Assembly (NCBI GenBank): GCA_900239685.1
Contig: OENT01000069.1
Span: 124,001-188,000, forward strand
Reading direction: 5' to 3'
Source: Rotaria macrura
Lineage: Eukaryota; Rotifera; Eurotatoria; Philodinida; Philodinidae
DNA length: 64,000 nt
Numbering within the stretch: the stretch's first letter is position 1; every line of letters starts with the position of its first letter. The translations under genes were made by a program, and so were the position numbers. Of the stretch, positions 1 through 12,000 are shown piece by piece. A model generated the notes under the pieces. It had not been told where the DNA came from. It worked only from the letters and a program-made list of their open reading frames with translations, and did not search any database.

Positions 1-3000
1 TTTGTGAACTTGTCAACTAAGTCAATGTTCACAAGTGAGTTGCCGAGCGAATTGGAAAAGTGTTTTCGCCCGGTGATTCTTATGTTGATCTGTAATAAAC
101 GGTTCACAATGAAATAATTCGAGTGATTAATATTTCAATGAAAATGAATCGAAAGAAAAGCGTAAAATCCGACGAACCGGCTGGTAGCGAAGCTTGTTGA
201 GGAATAAACATGTGATTTATTCCAGCTATTGTTTGTTGAATCGACAAATTACTTCGAATTAAATGAAGAGCTTTTCAAATGAAAAACAAAAGGTGAAAAT
301 AAAAGCAACGGTGAATAATTGAAGATTTGAATACAATTATCTGAATGAGTCGTGACATAAAATGTTTGATCATTAGATGCCGCTACATAAATTATTGGCG
401 AGCCAAGTCGAGGTCGAAATGTCGGTTCACTTTTTCTGTAAAGCCATTTGACGAGAACACATTCGTGACCACCAGATAACAAATACGAACCTTCGAATGA
501 AAACATCTCCAGTGAATATCTATATTCAATCCGAGATAAGACTTCAAAAATATTTCACTCCTACGTCTTCAACACACGATTTGAGCACGAAGCGAATACT
601 CTCTTTCAAAAGTAAAGACTTTTCGAGAAATAGGAGCAGAGCTCGTAAACAAAACATTCGTCGGATTTCGGCAGAACGAAACTTGAGACGCGCAATGTCA
701 CGTTCGTTACTCGTAACATAAACCTCGTTTTGGTCGATTGATTTGTCAATAATTTGCTTTATTCTATTTTGTTTCAAGTCGATCAAGCTATGAGATCGAT
801 TTTGAATGCTTCTCGCTTGAATGAGATATGATGGCGAGGCGTGTTGTTTTTTGTGAGACGGCATTTCTCGTCTTATTCTCTAGTGAGCATTACGCGGTGT
901 ATTCTCCCTGCAGTGAAGCAATAGAAACGACTTTGAAATACGGCTAGACTCGTTGTTAATTCAAAGAAAACAAATTTTGTTTGAACTGTTTTTTAGTCAT
1001 CACTAAATAATATGAAACTATATTAGATTAAAATTTATGACAGAATCTCTTGTTCTTTCTTTCGTTAAGGTCGGTTGTGTTCGCGTCATCGAGGTTCGTG
1101 TAGTTTGTCTTATCAGAAACATTCGATACTCTCTCAGTTGATTATATAGGTTGGCGAGTCGAGAAAAACTTGTACGAGACTCAAAGCTTCGAAATAATTT
1201 CTTCTCTCAATTATTGGCACCATCACGACAGAAGGTGAATTCATTTTTTGTCACTGTTTCTTCAATCTAATCAAATGGATTTTCCTGAACCGTTGTTCTC
1301 GTTGGGGATAGTGTCGTGTATGCAAGAAAATAATTTTAATGTGAAACAAAGTTTTTATTCTGCAAGAAAAACTGAACATGACATCGTTAAGCGCATTTAA
1401 CTTGATTTTAGTCAGATAGTTCAACAAAAATCTTTCAATTCTGAGATTGGATTCAACAAGACGGATGAGTTTGGTTGATCAACGGACAGTTTCTCGAACT
1501 CTTTCGAAAGATTAGAACAAAGTTGATAAGATTCCTGTAGTCAAAAGAAAATCAAAGTTTCCTTCCGCAAATCGGGACGAAATTGAGAGCCGACGTGTCT
1601 GCAACCTGGCTGAACCAAGGGCAATGAATCTGGTCGATCTCTACTCTTATCAAAAGACTCAAATAAGTATGCAAACAATTCGATTCAATTCAACCGTCAC
1701 ATCCGATATCGGATCCTCGTGTCTCGAACTATATGAAGTCGTCTAGCAACAGAGCAGAGAGATCACGTTTCTTATTGACTTCTTACTGGGTGACTAGTTT
1801 TTGTTCTCAGAAGTCGTTCTACTCTGTTTTCGAGAGAAAACTTTCGCAGAAAATTCAACGGCACCTATTTTCATAAATCGACTCATAGCGTTGAAATCAA
1901 AATGAACAATGTGGAAATAGGAAGAACATCGGTTTTCTGATTAATCTAGACGACGGTTATTCTTGGCATTGAAAATAATGCAAATTTTCTCAATATTTAG
2001 TTTAATAATGTGGTAAATTAGTTTAACACCGACTTTTTCATTCAATGACAAGCGATTAAATCGGCTTTTAGAAATTCTAAGTGGAACTAATGAGAAATTT
2101 CAGCTGCCAATCTATTTGTCGTGATGAGTCAAACATTCCTTTTCTACTTGTGTTAAGTATTTTAGTTTTCTTGATTATCAAAATTAAATTACTAAATAAA
2201 ACTCTCTTTCTCTCATTCTACTTCTAGTTCTACGGAAAACGAATGGATTTCACGGAAAGTTAACTTATTGTCGTTCATCCGTTATGTTTTCTTGTTAAAT
2301 AATTGATTATCTATGGAAATGGTTTCGCTTAGGACGAAGAGGGGCCGAGACTTATTTAAGAATTGAAACGTGACGATGGCTTTCTTCGATAAGAATGTTG
2401 AAATAAAAGAGTAAAACTCAACGAACCATCGAGAGAAAAGGCCAAAGAAATGACCGGTAACGAATGCCAATGTAAATAAGAAACAGTCGGTTCTTTCCCC
2501 GTCGAGTTGATTAAATTATACCTTTCAAATAAAAACAAGAAAATAATTCAATAGATAGAAGCAGAAGAGCGAACCAAAGGGCGATTCTTCCGGATAATGT
2601 CCCGAGTGCAATCACTTCTTGATTTGGATGAATAACTGAACAGGTAAGTTTATCATGGAAGGACAAATTTTGTTTCGTCATCGGAATCGATTTCATTTGG
2701 TTGTTTGATAGATTTAGCAGGTAGATGGTAGTTCCGTCAGCATTTATAAAAACACAATATTCACCCTTAAGAGAGAACGCACGAGCGTCTTTTAGTTTTA
2801 TTCTAAATAAATTGTTAACAGTAAAACGAACCTTGTTGTCAAACGATATTGATTTAGGCTGACATGGAAGTTTATCGAATAAAGTAATCGGCGAAGATTT
2901 CGAACGAATTGTTTCGAATCGACAAAGACAATAAGCTTTTCGTTTTCAAATTTAAAATAGAAACAAATAGAAGAACTTTGGTTTTTGTGCTTCGTTTATT

Positions 3001-4813
3001 TTTCTCTTTACCATTTTTAGAGTTTTTGCCAAATAGAAATAAACCCGAATTCGATATTGAATATAAATCAACTATTTCCATTTCAACATTGACTGTCTAA
3101 ATAGGCAAAACATGCATCAATTTATTTTCGTAGGCCGCACAATTGGTGAACCATTCGTGGGCATATTTAAGAGTAGTGCAACGTTTTGACTCGGTTTTCA
3201 ACGAATTAAAGCCTCGATTTCGAGAAGAAGTCAAGAGTTGGGACGCAGCTTGCCCATGGAGTATCGATGTCGGTGGATGGAGTCTCGAGTCTAGTCTTCA
3301 TCTGTGTCTCCCCTTGATAAATGATGGATTTTTTCCGAAGAATATTTTCAATATCTTCGTCAATGATTACTCAAAAGCTAATTTATTTTAATAGAGCAAA
3401 GCGAAATTTCTCTCGTCATGTTCTTCTGCTCGTGCATCACACAACTGTTGGAGGAGTTCTATTTTAGCCAATAGGTTTTCTTTAGCGTCGTATAAAACAT
3501 CTCTCGTTTTCTCTTTCAACTTTTCATTCCCTTTTGTCCATTTTAAATGGTGAGAATAGAACAATCAAACTCATGTGCATAGAACGACAATCCACAAAGA
3601 AGTTCACCTTACTGCTGTAGCTGACTGGTGTATCGAAATATTTCACGAGAAATCTTTCTTCGCTTTTCATTCTTGCGAAAGTGTTTCACAAGAATCGAAG
3701 ACTTGAAGGTGCGATCAGCAATGTGTGCTCTGTTCATATATGAACTTACACATTTTGTAGCTACTCCTGTGTGCATATCGACGAAAAACGAGCAAAGATC
3801 TTGTCTCAAAATTTGTCACGTTCGTTTTATTCCGACACTTATTTCGTTCCATATCTTCTTCAAACATCAACATAGTAGATAGAAATTCTATAGGTGAACG
3901 CGCGCCACTTAACAACAGATATGCAACTGGTTCGATCGTTTAAATCGATCTCATCTCTATATGATTTGCTTGTTGTTTCTTCATCTCTCGATTCCATCAT
4001 ATTGAAATTATTCTTGGCGAGTTTGCTCTTTCTCGAAAAATTGAGTTTGACTCACTAGTTGACAACAACATTCGACCTCAAATTTGAAATGAAATACTGG
4101 TTATCACAAGTTCAGAGTCGGTCGAAAATGAAGTTTTCAATGTTCGGTCAACTTCAAAGAAAGATCTTCCAATAAATAGAACTTTTTAAATAGTGAGTCA
4201 TCATCGAAATTCTACGTAATCAACAGGTTTGAAAACTGTTTTTCTACGTGAGAAAAATATCGACCCTCGGCAAATACACTGACTACAATTATTTGAGGTC
4301 TAGTTTGAGTTTATCGAGTGCTGAAGTCGAGGAAGACGCTGCAACTCGGTCACGTTCATGGAATAGGAATCTTTTTTCTTCTATGAAATCAAAAGAAAAT
4401 GATAATAAAACACGAACATGAATGAGAATTCCATCTTCATAATCCCAAACATTGATAATTCCATTTGATTGTCCAACGCACAACTGAGAAGAGAAAGGAA
4501 GAAGAATGAAAATCGCGAAGAATTCGCTGCAAATGGGTACTTGAAGTCTATTGTTCGGATTAATCGCTTGAGCAACGATCGTTTGTTGTTCATTGGAATA
4601 AATGTTATGGTTAATTAATCTTAAACATTCTCCTGTTTCAACGATCCAAACATAAATTGAATCATCACCAATTGTAAACAAATATCTTAATTGAATGGAG
4701 AAATTTCAATGGGCTGAAAAAGAAAGTCGCACTAACTTGGAGTCGGATGATATTAAAGGGCGGCATTTCATTATTGTCCCGATGCCAAATTGACGAATGT
4801 TTAATTTTTTCAT
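1..4813 (-). CDS. WDR75: WDR75 (UTP17-like) WD40 protein, 5' part; gene runs off the left edge
   Basis: WDR75 is a nucleolar WD40 protein of the small-subunit processome, needed for pre-rRNA transcription and processing. Proposed exons: 4813-4737, 4685-4541, 4483-4418, 3096-2906, 2802-2575, 2521-2427 and 490 to about 313. All phases agree where both junctions are read. Met at 4813 starts MKKLNIRQFGIG. Family landmarks follow in order: SDSKYLFTIGDDSIYVW, NPNNRLQLCVGQSNGIINVW, DYEDGILIHTV, HDKLTCSVIHPN, GRIALW, YLHWHSLPVISLAFS, LLSGGHECVLVKW, PRLGSPI and THSDNCIQIF. These match the remembered order of vertebrate WDR75. About 325 residues are visible against roughly 830 in vertebrates, so the C-terminal half lies beyond base 1. 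A last partial exon may sit near 1-130 but is not supported by conservation. Four introns are 51-103 bp; two are about 1.3 and 1.9 kb. Confidence 0.9.
2426..2427 (-). other. Long WDR75 intron 6 lies immediately below this point (2426-491)
   Basis: The intron from 2426 down to 491 is about 1.94 kb. It contains several short open frames on both strands, none with recognisable family motifs, and I see no clear terminal inverted repeats. Its length contrasts with the 51-103 bp introns of the same gene. Confidence 0.5.
3097..4417 (-). other. Long WDR75 intron 3
   Basis: This 1.32-kb intron separates exon 3 (ending GILIH) from exon 4 (starting TVNVEMEIV). An open frame of 82 codons on the plus strand at 3143-3391 has no recognised motif and I do not call it a gene. 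The donor (GTTCGT) and acceptor (TATTTAG) are both good, and the phase is 0. Confidence 0.6.
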
Positions 4814-5660
4814 TTTATTTTCAATCGATCTAAAACTTCGAACAAGACGAGAAACGAAAAAGACATTGAATATACGAAGTCGTTCTTGTCGAAATCGAAC
4901 ACAAGCATTTTGAATTGCTCGTTTTAGGAGTTGATTTCAAGCGAGATTTTCATTTGTCGAAACACGACGGCTCACATACGAAAGCAATTGACTCTCAGCG
5001 AGTATTATTATTTGTAAGGATCCGTATCGGTTCACATTGAGAAAAGAGAGACAATTAATGCAGTAGAGAATAATTCATAGCTTTCTTTTACGTTCAAGTT
5101 ATTGTGTTCCTTTCTCTGGAAAAGAGAACAGACTCGTCGACGACCTGATTACGCACCACAATAACTAATAACAGTAGTCGTCCAGTATTCCGATGCATCC
5201 CAGTTCGACATACAAACTTTAATGAGACTTTGTTAAGAAGCTTCAACGGCTAAATATCTATCAGCGACTGGTGGTTCTGTTTGGAAAGGGAAATGATTTT
5301 AAAAGAAAAAAGAAAACTGTTTGAATAAAATGCAAAAGCCGGTTCGTTGAATTGGCTGAATAAAATGAAAATTAAAGATTTAACACGAATCGATGACATC
5401 TAATGCAGTTCTCTATCGATGTTTGCTTTTCTGTTTTTAGAAAATGTCTGAAAAATAGAAAAAAAAAGTGAAAAAAGCACACCGATGTTGATGCGATGGA
5501 TTCTGCTTTCTAACTGATGTTTTGTTTAATTTGTAATAATAAATGGGAAGAGGATATTAAATTAATACGCAAGACAAGAAGAGACGAGAAAATGTTCTAA
5601 TAAAGGAGGAATGTCTATAAATTGTTGGTTGAAGCAAACATAGTCGACTAAGACAAGTAG
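4814..5660. other. Intergenic: WDR75 5' flank and ATP5PB 3' flank
   Basis: Both flanking genes are read on the minus strand, so this holds the ATP5PB 3' end and the WDR75 promoter. No TATA-like element or open frame of note was identified. AT-rich with scattered TCGA-type words, as elsewhere in the window. Confidence 0.5.
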
Positions 5661-6669
5661 TTATCGTGCTTGTGACGCTATTTGTCTTAGTTGATTGAGA
5701 CAAGCTTGTAAACTATCTTTTTCTTGTTTGTCTGTAATAGATTGTTTCACTTGATTTGTTATCCAATTGATCATATTCGTTCTTTCGAAGTCTTTTCTTG
5801 CATTTTGTAAGGCAACTTGGTAATCTAATCGACGTTTAACAGCTTCATACATGGCCTTCATTCGATCTCTGTAAGCTGCTTCTAAGCCCATATTAATAAT
5901 GTCTTTGCGGATTTCGTCTAATTTCGAAAGGCTCCTTGCACGTTCTAATGATTCTTCATAACCGTGCAACATTTTTCCAGCCATTGCTTTCGAACTATGA
6001 ACGACTGAATTGTATCGATTCACTTCTTCTTGATGCCAACCTCGAAACGTGTCTCCAACGGTTGGTCCGAGTCTAAAATACAAAATCGACTTTATTTTTC
6101 TCCTCTCTGTATTCAAGTTAAGATTCCATTTACTTTTTAACAACAGTAATGACAGCGGCAGCCAGAATGAGGTATTCAGTGAAATCATACCATAATACAA
6201 TGTATTCTTTACTAAATCCGTAGACGAGTAATCCATAGAAAAACATGTATGGTCCAGTGACACCTGTTTTCTCATAAAAGAATTTGAACCATGATTCTGG
6301 TACACAATACCAACGAACAGGATTTGGTGCTTCACGAAGTTTATACGGAGGATAGTTAACTAAATCACGTTCAGGCCATTGATCATGAGGCCATAAACGT
6401 TTTCCATTGTACTCTGTTCGCCATTTGACAGATGATAAATCATTTAGAGAATCTTCGACTCGCAAACTTTTATCATCTATTCATAATTAACATTCGAAAA
6501 TAATATATACATAGACGCATGGAAAAACGAAATCGATTTTTTTACCTGTTTTGGATAATGTTGTGGCAGATTGTAGAAACTTGTTTGAAATAAAAAGTGG
6601 TCGATAGGAAATTAATGATGATGTTGTTAAACCGCTAGATAGAAAAGGACGAGTCAGTTTGGTCAACAT
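5661..6669 (-). CDS. ATP5PB: Mitochondrial ATP synthase peripheral-stalk subunit b (ATP5PB/ATP5F1)
   Basis: Subunit b forms the peripheral stalk that holds the F1 head to membrane Fo in mitochondrial ATP synthase. Three exons, 6669-6546, 6476-6134 and 6072-5661, join in phase to 292 residues; vertebrate precursors are about 256. The N-terminus (MLTKLTRPFLSSGL) is basic and hydroxylated, like a mitochondrial presequence. The family block GVTGPYMFFYGLLVYGFSKE is followed by a second hydrophobic segment (YLILAAAVITVVKK). A long charged helix follows, with the conserved EAAYRDRM, VKRRLDYQVALQN and MINWITNQVKQSI stretches. Introns are 69 and 61 bp with GT..AG ends. Start chosen at the only Met before the presequence. 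Confidence 0.95.
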
Positions 6670-7010
6670 CTAAAACAGTGTCGATGATAGATACTATTTC
6701 GATACCTATCCTTGCTTCACTTGCACATATTCTATTATTATGAAATAAACAAATGTTTTCATACAAATAAGTTACAAAAGCGACATCTTTTGACTTTGAC
6801 TTTTACTCATCGATCGAAAGTTTTGTGCTGATCGATATTCACGAGACTAACATTTTTTTGCTTCAAAAAAAATTTATTTTCGAATTCTAAATCTATCGAA
6901 GTAATCGTTTTGTAATAGGTATTCATAGAGACATACGAACACAGGTAATGAAACATTCTTCATCATCAGATTGGCCAATCGACTGAGATTCGTTGAGATT
7001 CCAACCAGCC
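6670..7010. other. ATP5PB 5' flank
   Basis: About 340 bp upstream of the ATP5PB start. It should contain the promoter, but no specific motif is recognisable. No gene is seen. Confidence 0.4.
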
Positions 7011-7012
7011 AT

Positions 7013-7560
7013 ATGAATAGCAGGTGTACCAGGCTTAATCGAAGTGTACAGAACCCTTATTATGTCTCGAGTGCATGCTATTTTGCACGTCGCTGACAAA
7101 AACAATGTGTACATAGAACACTGTTCACAAAACTAACACTTTCTGTTCCATCAAAAAATCGGTTTTTATATGAGTTAACTCTAATTTCAGTAGATATGAA
7201 AAGTTTACTTTGCTTAATATGATCTCCGTTCTTCATTTTTACTATTCTTATGTAGAGTATTCACCATTTATTTATTTCCTCTTTTAACATAAAGCGAATA
7301 GATTGCTTCACGGATACATAAATAAATGTCGATATGTACACTTTGACACTCTTTGCTTAGAAAAGTAAAGTCAACCAATACGCTTTGTTCAATAAAGCGA
7401 AGTGCACGGAACCGTTTCGTTATTTATTTCCATTTGGGAAGCTGATATCAAGGATCAAATCCAACATTTCGAATAGCCAATCTAACACTAGCAAAAATAA
7501 AGCGTAGAAAACGTCTGTTATTTCTGATTTACACTTTACTCAAAAAACTTATGTGTGCAG
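7013..7560 (+). repeat. Dispersed repeat, GTGCACTTT family, copy 1
   Basis: Starting at GAATAGCAGGTGTACC (7015), this stretch is clearly similar to the reverse complement of about 21,860-22,156. Shared blocks in the same order include AAGTGTACAGAACCCTT, a GCTGACAAAAACAA block, TTTTATATGAGTTAA and a CCTCTTTTAACAT-type block. The word (T)G(T/C)ACACTTTG recurs. No coding capacity is seen. The right boundary is a guess because similarity fades. Probably a non-autonomous DNA transposon copy. Confidence 0.6.
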
Positions 7561-9077
7561 TACATCATGCCAAAAAAAAATTATACTTTGATTCTAGAAA
7601 CTTGAAAGTTGCATATCATAGTAAATCGTAATCTCGTATTAAAGTTTGTTGTTCAAATTATTCGTTTTCTTTTTTTCGAAAAGCAATGTGTCATATTAGC
7701 CAGAGACTTGAAAAAGGAAAAAACCTGGCAGTCATCATTTTTTGATCAGAAACACGAAAAGCATTGCATCTCCGATGATTACATGAACGTTCGTTTTAAC
7801 ATATTTCAACTTCACTCAAAAAAACAAACCTTTTAATCAAAAACCTACATGAATTTTATTAGTAATCAAAGGTATTAGATCATTTCAAGGAAAATGTTTA
7901 TTTTCAAGCGGGGAATTGAGATACATTAGAAAAATGTCCGTTTCATCGTTTTAATGGCATTTTTTCATTCTTCAAGTCCTTGGATAAGAAATAGTATCTT
8001 TGTTTATCGTTTTTTCTAGGACGGCGTAAATGAGCCAAAGAAGAGGTTCGATCCAATAACCGCAGCAATAAAAAGAATGTAGTCCAAACTCGGATTTTTT
8101 CGAATTCAGAAAAATAGATTTGGAATTCCTATAGATTCGGAAATATTTTTCACTCAAGTTTCTTGATGTTAGAAGAAATGTTGCAGATGTATGTCTTCGG
8201 AATCAGAGAAAGTTGCGTGATAAGTTCCGCCGATTTGAGAAAATTGAGCCACGTGAATTGAGTTTCTTTGATTTTAGAGTCGAAGTCTCTCAGTTGTAAC
8301 AAATGATCGATATTCATACTGTTTCGTAAGCTGACACGTTATTTTACAAGAAAATGAGAGAAAAAAGTTTGCAGAACAAAGCTAAACGAATGGTCGCATT
8401 CTATTATCATATACAGTTGGTGAGGTTTCAGAATCACTGTGCGAATTTCGCTCGCAAAGTGTACTTCGTAGACTGTTGTTATTAGTGAAGAGTAAATCAC
8501 AAGCAACAGATATTCTCCACATCTGGTTTCTGCTTGATACACCCGCGATTGGATAGACTGTTCCGGGGTCTTTTACAATTCCGTATACCTCTAGAGTATT
8601 TAGAAATTCGATGGATCGCAGTGCTTGTGCTTGTGTAGACTGTTATGAGGATAGGCTGAGTTTTTCTGTCTTGTATGATATATGTATGCATGAGAGGTGT
8701 CAGCAGGACAAGGTGTTTTTCATTCTATGATTCTTTAGTCGACAGGAGAGGGTGGGACGTGAAAATGGCACATTATGAACGTATCGCGCATGCTATTTAT
8801 ATGACCCTTGAGTTCAGAATTTCCAAGGTGTTCAGAACTCGGCCACAAGAGTCAGTTGAAGTCTAGAAATCAATCAGCAAGCATGTAGTTGTTTGAGAAG
8901 CAGAATTTTTCTACTATTTCAAGTATTCTCTGACACACAATACTACGTCTAAGTACTACTGTTGTTCGAACATTCTTTTATCAAACGTTTTGTATAATTG
9001 ATGTCGGAATCACTCCTAATATATACTTACAATAAACAAACATGTATAAATCTTTGTTTGATATTGCAGATTAAAAA
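7561..9077. other. Intergenic region upstream of the PPR-DYW gene
   Basis: About 1.5 kb with only short open frames on both strands and no recognised motif. The final part before 9078 should hold the PPR gene promoter; no specific element can be named. Confidence 0.4.
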
Positions 9078-12000
9078 ATGTTGCTCAACAAGACATTACA
9101 TGCATTGTTTCGATGTGAATGTCCATTAATAATTCGTGAGAGACAAATTAAAACACATTCTATTGCGCCATCCTCGAGTAAAATAGAATCGAAAATAAAA
9201 CAATTAGTTGACGCGAAAGAATATAGGAGAGCCTTGAATGTTTTTAATGATCAATCAGGCATGTTAACCAATCGGACGATAAATATGGCAATAAAAGCGT
9301 GTACTCAATTACGTGATTTTAAAACCGGATTTGACATTCAAAGAAAACTTTCGCCAGAATCATTGAATGATCCCTATGTTCAAACATCGTTAATCCACTT
9401 TTACAGTAAGACATCCGTTTATCACGCAAGAAACTTAAATGGTTAAGAATTGAAAAAAACAGATCGTTTGTCGACGAATCCAAAGAAAATTCTTCAATAG
9501 ACATTGTAAAGCGTATCCCTCTCTCGTTTCAATAAATTCTTGCATAGATAATTCTTGCACACTTATCGAAGTCGATGATTATTTACTAGATTTAATAGAA
9601 TAGGCCTCTTCAAATTAAGTTTGAATAAGACAACAGTTTTTCTACACAAGCTGCCCAGAGTAATACATGGATATTGCCGCACAAGTTATCTATGCCATAG
9701 TCGACTGTCTTGATCGAACTTAGAAAAAGCATCAAAAAGTTCGACATGACCTTTCTTTAATGAATCAACGATGTTTTCTTATATTCTCTTTTAAATTCAA
9801 CAGAAATCGTTAGGACGCTTTCAAAAGTGTCAGATTGCATTCTTCATCTGTCAGTCGGATTACTAAGATTCTAGTTAGATAAGTAGAAGAATCAGAGTTC
9901 CTCTCTCGTCAGTGAACGGAGTATCTGAAAAACAAATGTGCTCTTTTATATGTCAAATATTTCTCATTCATTCTTGTTGAAGTCATTTCAAGAGTGAAGT
10001 TTGATTTATCATCCGGTAGTTATCTTTCATCGAATGCAAGAATTAGTTTTTCAAACAATGGGCCTATACATTATACGGAAAACTAATAAATTTATAATAC
10101 CGATAGATTTCTGCTGTATCTCTGAACTTCTACGAACTATCAGCTGCCCCTATTTATAAAAACCAGTTATATCATTTAGAAAGAGAAGTGCTGCAATTGA
10201 ATCCATGGATAGGCGTGACTCATAGAGAACTCAAGTGACGGACATAAGAATAGTGATATAATGAAAGTGCTTTACCATTTCGTTTGTGACCTGGTGGTTG
10301 ACTCGAAAGCCTTGGACAAAAATAGTTTACAGTTTTCATTTGTTTTATTAAAATATCGAATCCTTTCGATTTTGCCACGAATGATTTGTGAAACGTTCGA
10401 TAACTTTTGATTTTAGACAAGAAATCTTAGAAAACATTAAATACAATGGAAGGATAAATGTTGAGAATAAATCTGCTCACACTTTTCTCTCGTGATTATT
10501 CAAATAGACTTTAATAAAAACCAATCAAAGTTGACGTTAACATTTTCAAGAATTCTCGCTTTTGACGTCAGTGATAGAATCAACGAATGGTGACATCAAT
10601 TTTGCTGGTACCAAAAAAAGCATGTCTTTCAGAGAAAACTGATCGAATAATTTGATGTTGTGTGACTTGGAAGAATATATTGTAATTGTATTCGACAATG
10701 CTATCAGAATACAAGGAGGTTTTTAAGAATGTCTCCTTTGACAACACCTCCAACTGACAGGTACTGTTTGTTCACAAAGTTTGATCAGGAGCAGTATTCA
10801 ATGAGACTAAGCAAATTGTAGAAACAGATTTGGGTGCACGGAAGTGAACAACGTATGCGTATCATGAAGTAAGCCATGGGTTAGACTTATTAGGGATATT
10901 TGAAAGCCCAGAAAGCTACAATTTCGTTTGAACTTAGATTATTAGAATACTTTACTAAGAGTAAGAATTACCACAAGACGAAATTCCAAACGAAAATCTC
11001 ATAATTTACTTTTCGTTTGATATTTAAACCCCAAGAGCGAAACACAGTAAAAAAGATCATAATTCTTGTTGGATAACAATGGGTCTGAGCCGATATAGGC
11101 TTTTCTTAGTTTCATTGATTCTTACTCCGAGTCAACATATGAAGTTAAACGGGTCCGACAGCCTGAAATGTTTTCTCTTACACTTTCTATGTGTAGCAAT
11201 CAGAGGTGTGTCCACATGGTAACCTTTGACAGTCTACTCTGTGGACACCTCTGATAACAATCTAATGAGCATAGTTAATCTCTTTAATTATTCGTGAATG
11301 GGGAAGCCCAGAGAAGTGCTGTTTACATCAGTTAATGTGCCTCAAACTACGTCATCTACCTGTTCACATACGCAAAGAGCAAACTGCGAATCATCAATTT
11401 ATGTCAGGCAACAATCTTTCAAAGATTTAAGCATAACTTTAATTAAGTTTAATTAGTATTCAAAGTATTTAACTATGAAAAGTATTGACTAAAAAGTGTA
11501 TTACTTCCTGAGGTAAAATCGATAAAAAGCGCGTTTTTACGTTGCCTCACAATTATGTTTTTCAAGCTAAAACGACTAATCTGATAGCAATGAACTGCGC
11601 AGACGGGTTTTTATCAAATAAAAATCCTTTTTATACCGGTTATTCAGCGTTTTTAGCGCGTTCACATCCTTCTCGTTTGCGTGGGTACTAAACGACAAAA
11701 TACTGGTTTCAATTTGTATTATGATCGAAAAAAGAAAAAAATATGTTCGAGTTCTATGTGACTAATGAGCATATTTCTAGAAAAGAACATTATTGATCAT
11801 GGTTTACTAGTGAGGTAGTGTCGAAAGTGAGTGACTTTAAAGTCACTGACAACGAAAATTTAAATGACATTAAAAAAACTAATTTGACGATTATTATGTG
11901 GTACAGTAAGAGTAATGTATCTAAATGACCTGCACTTCTGTTGTACTCAATGAATAGTTTGTCATTTTTGTCAAGTTGAATAATAACGAAACTAATGAAA

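Noticed and set aside
2803..2871. WDR75 exon 4 extending through LPCQPKSISFDNK with a 29-bp intron
   Set aside because: 29 bp is too short for an intron here. Donor 2905 with acceptor 2803 gives the right phase and a better family alignment.
3143..3391. 82-codon plus-strand frame in a WDR75 intron
   Set aside because: No family motif, starts within an intron and has no supporting neighbouring exons.
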